From Harmonia axyridis (lineage: Eukaryota > Arthropoda > Insecta > Coleoptera > Coccinellidae), in contig NC_059505.1 in assembly GCF_914767665.1 (NCBI RefSeq), positions 35,027,506 through 35,091,505 on the forward strand: a DNA stretch of 64,000 nucleotides. Direction: 5' to 3'. The notes beneath the pieces are model-generated. The model was not told where the DNA came from. It saw only the letters and a list, made by a program, of their open reading frames with translations, and searched no databases. Shown piece by piece: positions 56,770-64,000 of the stretch. Every line of letters starts with the position of its first letter. Position 1 is the stretch's first letter. Both the position numbers and the translations under genes were made by a program.

Positions 56770-57300
56770 TGAAAAATTGTTATGGTCGGAGTTCCCCAGG
56801 GTTCCCTATTTGGCACCGTAATATTATTGGTAACTCTCGTATCCCGTTAGGGCTAATTTGAAAAACTCCTACTAATTAATTAACTGGCAGTAACTATTAA
56901 TAACTAGTGGTTAATTGAAGGTGGAGAAATTAGTTCGATGCAAAAGGAATATTTTAAGAGAACCTCCTAGCTGTTATATTTGTCGAATTTGAAAGAGAAT
57001 GAAAAGTCGATGGAAGGGTTTTCCGAAATAAACATTTCGCATAGGTTATTTGCTTCAGTGATTTCCTTCTATACGTCTCGAGTTAGAATATTCTAAAAAC
57101 TATTATGATTGGAGTTACACAGGGTTCTCTACTTGGTACCGTAATATAACTGGTATCGTTCCAATAGCCATTAGATTTCCGCTAGACCTATACGCGTAAT
57201 GTTAGAATAATTGAAAAAACTATTATAGTCTGAGTACCCCAGGGCTCCTTACTGGGTACCGTAATATTATTAGTAACTCTCCTATTCTGTTGTAAACCGT
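56770..57300. repeat. Three copies of a short reverse-transcriptase-like motif
   Basis: GGAGTTCCCCAGGGTTCCCT (56788) and diverged copies near 57111 and 57219 read GVPQGSLFGT, GVTQGSLLGT and PQGSLLGT, each followed by GTAATATTATTGGTAAC-like sequence. GVPQGSxLGP is the conserved RT motif of non-LTR elements. Each copy is about 70-90 bp; the rest of any RT domain is absent. Confidence 0.45.
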
Positions 57301-57405
57301 TCTGTTGTGTTCATTTGGATCATTAGACGAATCGATGTAATGTCATTTCTGCATTTCTCATCAGAAATTCGTTTAGTTCTATAGGTTTATGATTGGAAAT
57401 AAATC

Positions 57406-58001
57406 AAGGGTGTACACTACCTTCCTCACTAGGTTCTCCAGTGGAGATTCGTTTCGATTCTGTGCGGAAATGGCTTAATCAATTCTTCCAATTTTCGAAG
57501 GAAGCACGTATGGCAATTAAGAATAAATTTCACAAAAAATTATTATTGTTGTTTTATATCTCTTTGAAAATTTCAAGGTTTCAATGGTTCATATCTCAAA
57601 TATTTCAATAATGAATTTTAACATTTTTTCATTATCATAGAATCACTAATTTCTCTGAAATACTAATTTAAGCCAATTGCCAATTATCGCTACCTTATTT
57701 GGTAATACATATTCCCATTTATTGATATTCTGAATTTTCAATATCGAAATAGTCGAGAACGTACAATTTTTTTAAACTCTAAATAGGATGTATGTATTTT
57801 TTCATCAGAATTAAAAAATTCCGAGAATTTTAAATATACATTGCAATTATAGAGAGACGACTGAAAAACCTTTCAATTTTCAAAGTGGTTGAAGCAAAAA
57901 CTAAATTTTTGTTGTAACAAAAACAGTGGCTTCATTCTAAACTGCAATAAGAAGGTTCTTCTGCACTGAAGAACCTAGTAATAAAAGTAGTGTACACCCT
58001 T
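57406..58001. mobile_element. Terminal-inverted-repeat element of ~600 bp
   Basis: AAGGGTGTACACTACCTTCC and, read from the right, AAGGGTGTACACTACTTTTA form ~35-bp inverted ends, both continuing into ACTAGGTTCT. No transposase. Confidence 0.65.
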
Positions 58002-58302
58002 AAGCAATTAATTTAAAATAATGAACTTCTAGAATCGATCAAAGAAAAAAATTACAACCCCTAAAATTTTTGCAGTTTATGTTTTGAAATGAACAGAACT
58101 CTAGAAACCGTACAGAAATTATGAAAGCTATAAGCAATAAATTTGGCAAAATCAGTTGTTGTGAACATATACAGTATTGATTCAAAGCAAGGTCACGAAA
58201 TTCAAAATGTGTTCTCTATGACTATTCTCAAGATATGGATTTTTGAAATGAACCAACCCTGCTTCATGTAAATCTCCACTGCATTTCACTTATACCTTAT
58301 AC

Positions 58303-58375
58303 TTTCCAACGGTCGAGTAGGTAAGTCTTTAGATCGGTTGTCGAAAGGTCGAAGTTCGAATCCCGAGAGGATTTT
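58303..58375 (+). repeat. tRNA-like SINE head (fragment)
   Basis: GGTCGAGTAGGTAAG (A-box-like) and GAAGTTCGAATCCC (B-box-like) are suitably spaced. The terminal stem does not pair, so a functional tRNA gene is unlikely. Confidence 0.3.
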
Positions 58376-58444
58376 GTTTCAAATCTCAGTAACTTAGATA
58401 GCAGCATTGGAGAAATTCTATGAGAGAGGAAATGATGGAACATA

Positions 58445-59382
58445 AAGGGTGTTTTTTTTAGATCTATAGAACTTAAAATTACAATAAAACAACGATGGAT
58501 TATTCGATTGACATGAATTTTATTTATCCGCAAGATAATCTTGTGGCATTACATTTTAAATATGATTTCTGGCATATGACCGCCACCGCTGACTCGGATG
58601 TAGTCCAATCTGGACGTCTAATTTTCTATGACTTTTTCCAACATTTGTGGCCGTAAATCGGCAATAACACGGCGAATGTTGTCTTCCAAATGGTCAAGGG
58701 TTTGTGGCTTATCCGCATAGACCAATGACTTTACATAGCCCCACAGAAAGTAGTCTAGCGGTGTTAAATCACAAGATATTGAAGGCCAATTCACAGGTCC
58801 AAAACGTGAAATTAGGCGGTCACCAAACGTGTCTTTCAATAAATCGATTGTGGCACGAGCTATGTGGCATGTTGCGCCGTCTTGTTGGAACCACAGCTCC
58901 TGGACATCATGGTTGTTCAATTCAGGAATGAAAAAGTCAGTAATCATGGCTCTATACCGATCACCATTGACTGTTCTGACCATCATCGTTTTTGAAGAAG
59001 TACGGACCAATGATTCCACCAGCCCATAAAGCGCACCAAACAGTCAGTTTTTCTGGATGTAACGGTGTTTCGACATACACTTGAGGATAAGCTTCACTCC
59101 AAATGCGGCAGTTTTGTTTGTTGACGTAGCCATTCAACCAGAAGTGCGCTTCATCGCTAAACAAAATAAAATGGACGTAGTGCGCGATACGTATTCCGCA
59201 CAGAACCATTATTTTCGAAATAAAATTAATTGCACTATTTGCAAGCGTTGTTCAGGCGTGAGTCTATTCATGATGAATTGCCAAGCCAAACTGAGAATAA
59301 ATCAGTTGACAGCTGTTAAATCGGTCGCCATCTTGAACAGTGATGCCAACTTAAAGTTATATACCTCGAAAAAAACACCCGT
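58445..59382 (-). mobile_element. Rosa-like (DD41D) mariner, internally deleted, copy 2
   Basis: TA-flanked; ends AAGGGTGTTTTTTTTAGATC and, inverted, ACGGGTGTTTTTTTCGAGGT. Same architecture as 28955-29881 in the opposite orientation: short N-terminus, then SDEAHFWLNGYVNKQN, GGIIGPYFF, FQQDGATCHIA and PLDYFLWGYV. A frameshift near FFKNDDGQN breaks it. The internal deletion lies at the same place as in copy 1, with slightly more sequence (FILF) kept before SDEAHF. Confidence 0.8.
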
Positions 59383-60068
59383 TATATAATATTGCTGTAC
59401 CTATCTGATTCGATATTCGTTCATTGCTTTCAGTCACAATCCTTCGAATTTTCTCAAAAAAAAGTTAAATTAAAAATTATACCTTTCAAAAAATTACTGA
59501 CAAATCTCCTGATGCTTCTGATGTTCTATAACAACATCGACATCGACCCAATGTATACCATCTAATCAAACGTACACAAAAAAACCACCAGCTAAGACTA
59601 CCTCCAGCCTTTGAGCTCTGGAAACCAATAAAGCTAACCACCCACTACGCGAAATAAACGTTCGCATAAATTCACAGTCACACACACGAAACGACCGATA
59701 AAAACCAAGATGCGAACTTTACTGCAAGCAGTATCCCCGTCATTGAATGGGGATTCTCTCCCACGTGTACTAATCGGATCCTCCGTGTCTTCTTATGCCG
59801 ACTAGAAACGTGACTGAAACGGGCATGAGATGAATCTCGTGGCATTTGATCAATCTTCGGTGAGTTCACCTCGCCAGATTCTGTCAGAGTCACCGAAGAG
59901 AGTGCCTTGGTATTCCATTTCGAATGTGAGGCAATTGTCGAATAAGACCTCGAAGGCGATGGTTTATGCATGCACTGTGTGCAGAGATTGGTATGGGTAA
60001 ACGCCAATGAACGAAGGTTGGCATTACTTACAGACGCGAATACGAAACGTCAATTTATAGATGATGGT
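59383..60068. other. GC-richer spacer upstream of milton exon 1
   Basis: 59640-60060 is less AT-rich than the flanks and has an open - strand frame (59678-60007, SPKIDQMPRDSSHARFSHVS). A consensus donor GTAAGTAAT (- strand) occurs at 60031-60023. It may hold a 5' UTR or first exon of milton, but no ATG-bearing exon with the right phase was found. Confidence 0.25.
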
Positions 60069-60656
60069 CTCAGAGTTATAAACATAGATAGAGGAAGCAT
60101 ATTTCATTTTCAGAAAGCAAATTTTGTCCCCAACATGAACTATCAAATTTGACATGAAGCGCGCGGAAATGAAAACATATCAGTGGTCCGATATTTCAAT
60201 CAATTCGCGAGTTTCTCCAATAAGAACGCAATTCTTTTGTACCATAGTGAATCAACGTTTCATATTAACTATGAATATATTGAAATAAATACCTAAATAT
60301 ATCAGAAATTCAGAAAAATAACTTCAAGCGCGCCAAACGATGTGAAACAATCGATGACACTAGGAGAGCAAAAGTTGCCAAACCTTGGATTTCAGCAGGT
60401 AGATACAGAAAATAATAAATATTCTGCTTATTATAAATTCGACAATTAGGAGAAATATCGGATTCTAAATATTCAAATTAGCATATTTAATCGGGAATCA
60501 CTCAAATAAATATATTTCATTCAATATAATAGATTTTTAATGATATAGTAAAATTGTGGATTTGAAAATATATCAAAATCCAACAGCGTAATCTAACCAT
60601 GTTGGGGACATGTAAAAATTGCGTGTACTTCCTCTATCTATGTTTATTACACTATG
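60069..60656 (+). mobile_element. MITE family M1, copy C (full length)
   Basis: CTCAGAGTTATAAACATAG to TGTTTATTACACTATG, 588 bp. Flanking 8-mers ATGATGGT and AAGACGGT match at 6 of 8. Confidence 0.8.
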
Positions 60657-61129
60657 AAGACGGTGTTTTGAATTGAATAAACTTGAAAATGTATCTGTTG
60701 CGATTACCTCAGAGTTATTATGTATACAATATTCGATTGTATCGGTCCCACACGAATGTTCAAAAGGTTTCAATATTAGTTAGGTTATCCTAAACTAAAA
60801 CACTAGTGTGCTCAGTTACTCTTGAAAATCCTTAATATTAAAGTGGCGACTTTTGAAGGGGTCAGCCTTTTGGAGTTCCTTTTCACTTTATTTTCGCATC
60901 GTTTCTTATGGCGGCGCTCAAGTCGTCTTCATGTCAATGTCGTTTTGAGGTTATATCAACAAAAAACTTCTTTTGACAGAACGAAACAAAATTCTTTGTA
61001 TAGCTCCACCTCAAGAAAAAAACGAGACATAAACATTATCTAATCAGTGAACAAACCAGTATTTTAGGCATCTTGGGTTAGTCATGTGGTACGGATTTCA
61101 CAGCTTCGTTTCAATGAGCTATGTCAAAA

Positions 61130-61490
61130 AGAACTGTCATCTGAAGTGTCATATTTTAAGTTGGAGATTAGCCATTTAACAAAACGGTTAGTTCATCTAC
61201 TGCTGAGCGTGAGGACATTGTGAAAACTTACTACAAGAATAAATATTCTGTACGTTACGGGCAGATTATGGTCGACATCATCGTCCATCTTAGCCTAAAA
61301 TTGGTATGGAAATGAAAAAAATGGAAGAGACTGATGTCTTGAGATCTATACTTAATTGAAATGCACGCACGAATCAAAATATTGCTGCTGTTGGTGAAAA
61401 TGATGAAGAAGATTCAAATTTATTCATTCCTCAGCGCGCACTACATTTGGGCCTTTCTAACGACACGCTATTGCATTTGGTTTGCATCTC
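61130..61490 (+). pseudogene. Mariner transposase N-terminal remnant
   Basis: TCTACTGCTGAGCGTGAGGA, the stretch around AATATTCTGTACGTTACGGG, GCACGCACGAATCAAAATAT and CATTCCTCAGCGCGCACTAC correspond, with frameshifts, to the two HTH units of rosa-like transposases (ARTNQNIAAV- and IPQRALHLGLS-like). No ends found. Confidence 0.4.
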
Positions 61491-61939
61491 TATCGTTAAA
61501 GTTCAGATGATCTAAATGAAAGAGTGTTTTATTCACGTTTATTTTCGGAATCACAAAATATAACCCTTGATATTTGATATTTTGGTGCGGGATTGGATTC
61601 CCTAATAGTAAAGTTTTTTCATGCTTACTTTGGTAATCACTTCGTCTCAACCTAGATTCAAGTTTTCACGAGATGGAAATGTTGAAAAGAATTATTCCAC
61701 TTTTCTGACAGTCCAATGATCGATTGTGAGAACCTTCCCATTCAAATCAACCTTTTTCATCAAATTGAATATGTACGACTATTACCCCTCCATCAAGTTT
61801 TCCATAGATTCTCACATACACCAGGAAAAACGGAAGTTTCCTCCTCAACGTCCCCATATATGTATACAAACAAGACGCATTGTATTCACACCTCACGCAC
61901 GTCTAACTATGGAAAAAAAAGTAAACAAACAAAATTAAC

Positions 61940-61999
61940 ATGTCGAAATCCCAGGCGCTATCGAGAGCGCAATCATTTTCGACCGTTACCTTCGCGACG
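61940..61999 (+). CDS. Possible first coding exon of an unknown + strand gene
   Basis: An ATG after AACAAAATTAAC opens MSKSQALSRAQSFSTVTFAT, followed at once by a consensus donor GTAAGT (62000-62005). Base composition is GC-rich for the region. No downstream exon was identified before 64000, so the gene would extend beyond the window. A chance frame cannot be excluded. Confidence 0.25.
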
Positions 62000-62544
62000 G
62001 TAAGTTCCCAAGCTTCCTATATGGACCCGGGAAACTTTCTTCATTGTTCTTTCGAGATGATTTACTCGTCGACGTAATTTCGATTCGATGAGAGATGCTT
62101 ATAGATCTTATCCCTAAGATTTAGTAACGTCGTAATTTGCACGGAGGTAATTATAGCGGGTTCTCTAAGATCTATATAGATGGCGATGATGATGATGATG
62201 AAAAAAAAAAGGTTGAGGAGGTGTTGAGGATAATAGAATTCGACGAATCGGATATCAGATAATGGTGATTAAATATATTGTTTTCGCAACGTCGTCGATG
62301 GATAAGCGGATGAAAGACAGACAGCTCTGTGAATTTTATACGAAGGTTATTATTTCGAAATGTGAATTATCTAAATATCTGATGGAAAAACATTTTGGAT
62401 TTCACACGATTTTCTCCTTTTCCAAGGAACAACTATAATGCACACAATCCGATCAGGCATTTCGTGAATATGGTCTTTCGAATTTTTTTTTGTCAATTTG
62501 TAAACCTCATAATTGATCAAAATTAAAAATTGCATTTGGATACA

Positions 62545-63370
62545 ACGGGTGTTTCTTCTAGCTGCATGAAAAGTTTGGATGGTCGTTGTCTCATGGTTTG
62601 ACGGTTGAGAATGTCAAACTGTGTTGACATTTCTGTTCAGTAAGGTTTGACCTCGGAGAAATAAACATATATATGGGGAGCATATGTCATTTTCAGTAAG
62701 CAAATTTTGTCCCCAACATGAACTATCAAATTTGACATGAAGCGCGGAAATGAAAACATATCAGTGAAACGATATTTCGAACAATTCGCGAGTTTCTCCA
62801 ATGAGAACGCACTTCTTTTGTCCCATAGTGAATCACGTTTCAAGTTAACTCAAAATATATTGAAATAAATACCTGAATATATCAGAAATTCAGAAAACAA
62901 ACTTTAAGCGCTAAACGACTTGAAACAATTGATGACACTAGGAGAGCAAAAGTTGCCAAACCTTGGATTTCAGCAGGTAGGTACAGAAATTATTAATATT
63001 CTGGTTATTATAAATTCGAAAATAAGGAAAAATATCGAATTCCAGATATTCAAATCTACATCATCTACGGGAATCTCTCGAATAAATATATTTCATTCAA
63101 TATAATATACATTTATAATGATATAGTAAAAATTGTGGATTTAAAAATATATCATTATCAGACAACGTAATCTAACCATATTGGGGACATGTAAAAATTG
63201 CGTATACCTCCTGTATCTATGTTTATTACTCTACAGACATGATAAGCCGGAAATCATATTTGAAGAATGAATACCACGAAATTAACTACCAGATTATAAT
63301 AATAAAAAAAGCATTCCAAAAATATTTCTGTCTTGTATTATCATTTAAAGTTCTCGAACTCTTAAAAAAA
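62545..63370 (+). pseudogene. Rosa-like mariner remnant split by MITE M1 copy D
   Basis: Begins ACGGGTGTTTCTTCTAGCTG (mariner end) and, after the MITE, resumes with GATAAGCCGGAAATCATATT (PEIIFEE, the transposase C-terminus) and TTTAAAGTTCTCGAACTCTT. Almost all of the coding region is gone. Confidence 0.5.
62652..63235 (+). mobile_element. MITE family M1, copy D
   Basis: CTCGGAGAAATAAACATA to TGTTTATTACTCTACA, 584 bp, inserted in a mariner remnant. The flanking 8-mers are poorly conserved (GGTTTGAC, GACATGAT). Confidence 0.75.
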
Positions 63371-64000
63371 CAGTCCTTACTTTTTATATGAAGAATGTCA
63401 AGCAGCGTTTAGATAGTGTCACCAGAATCATAAAAAATCAAAAGGAATATCGACAAAAAATGTGGAAAGCACCGACATGAAGTCAAAAGTTTTTGGTGTT
63501 CTTTGAGAGCCTTTGTTATACCGGGTGGCCTACCACAGACGCCCATCTTATTTTAAGGGAATGAATGAAGAATTTTTTTTTTGAAATGTTTAGTTATACG
63601 ATAATCCTCAAGATAATCTGAAGAACAATTCAATATTATTTTCATATATAGATACAGGATGTCCGAAAACGAAGATACAGGCCATTTGAAATAAAATTTG
63701 GCCGTTATTTGTAGTTAATGTTTGAATTTTAATAGTGATCATTCTTCATGAATTAAGTTTTTTTTTTTTTGTTTAGGAGTAGTGAATACTGCTCGAAAAA
63801 ATATTGTCTGTATCGGCGGCGTAACTGGTTTCTTCTTTAAACACCAATTAGAAAAAAAAATTCATGTTCTCAAAGTTTCGGCATTTTCTCGTAAATTGTG
63901 CTTCTGAGGTGTGAAGTGATCTGAAGAAACTCATCGTTATTTGAGCTGGTCACATAGGACGTTACATAGAAAAAAAATGCAATACAAACATCAATTTGAC
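63371..64000. other. Right edge of window, nothing firm
   Basis: Contains ATACAGGATGTCCGAAAACG near 63653, which resembles the ends of the foldback elements at 48.9 and 52.3 kb and may open another copy running off the window. No gene recognised. Confidence 0.3.

Noticed and set aside
56700..56770. ATG GAG before GTGAGC on the - strand as a milton start exon
   Set aside because: The junction is phase 0 and would shift the frame of the next exon.
59678..60007. - strand frame as the missing first coding exon of milton
   Set aside because: Possible donors in it leave phase 0, whereas exon 1 found at 56600 requires one carried base; no similarity to Milton N-termini.

Overview
The window is nuclear DNA of an insect. 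It is AT-rich and intron-bearing, and crowded with degraded DNA transposons and MITEs. The Osiris (DUF1676) family, which is known only from insects, fixes the group. A beetle is my best guess, but that is weak inference. All coordinates, splice sites and alignments were made by eye, with no search or RNA evidence.

Region 1 (1 to about 26.7 kb) is one end of an Osiris gene cluster on the + strand. It holds the last 51 codons of an unidentified gene (2-157) and a five-exon Osiris gene (3505-6131). Next come a two-exon Osiris gene with a 5.8-kb intron (9054-15443) and two single-exon paralogues (19277-20056 and 22254-22991). Behind the last gene lie five tandem copies that lack the first ~49 codons and decay step by step with distance (about 23.27-26.5 kb). 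Osiris proteins are secreted or endosomal, cuticle-associated proteins. Three of the four complete genes here have a recognisable TATA/initiator pair close to the ATG; the first shows only a TATA box.

Region 2 (about 27 to 57 kb and probably beyond) is the - strand gene for the mitochondrial transport adaptor Milton/TRAK. Thirteen coding exons (56600 down to 28431) join in frame, giving 914 residues plus an N-terminus that was not found. They carry the HAP1_N coiled coil followed by the Milton/TRAK domain. Two further candidate exons near 39.5-39.9 kb suggest an alternative isoform.

Region 3 (57-64 kb) is mostly transposon debris. It includes a GC-richer stretch that may belong to the 5' end of milton, and a possible first exon of a + strand gene at 61940-61999.

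Mobile DNA fills the introns and spacers:
- a ~590-bp MITE family with 8-bp target duplications (7 copies);
- DD41D (rosa-like) mariners, two of which share one internal deletion;
- mariner and Tc1-like DD34E pseudogenes;
- a hAT remnant with a related MITE;
- a THAP-domain element;
- non-LTR fragments;
- foldback elements and a ~180-bp minisatellite.

The most unusual item is a four-member element family. Each member has an element-specific inverted repeat at one end and, at the other, a long hairpin followed by a conserved terminal sequence. The stem sequences differ from member to member. A paralogous empty site supports the boundaries of one member. The layout resembles Helentron-type non-autonomous elements.
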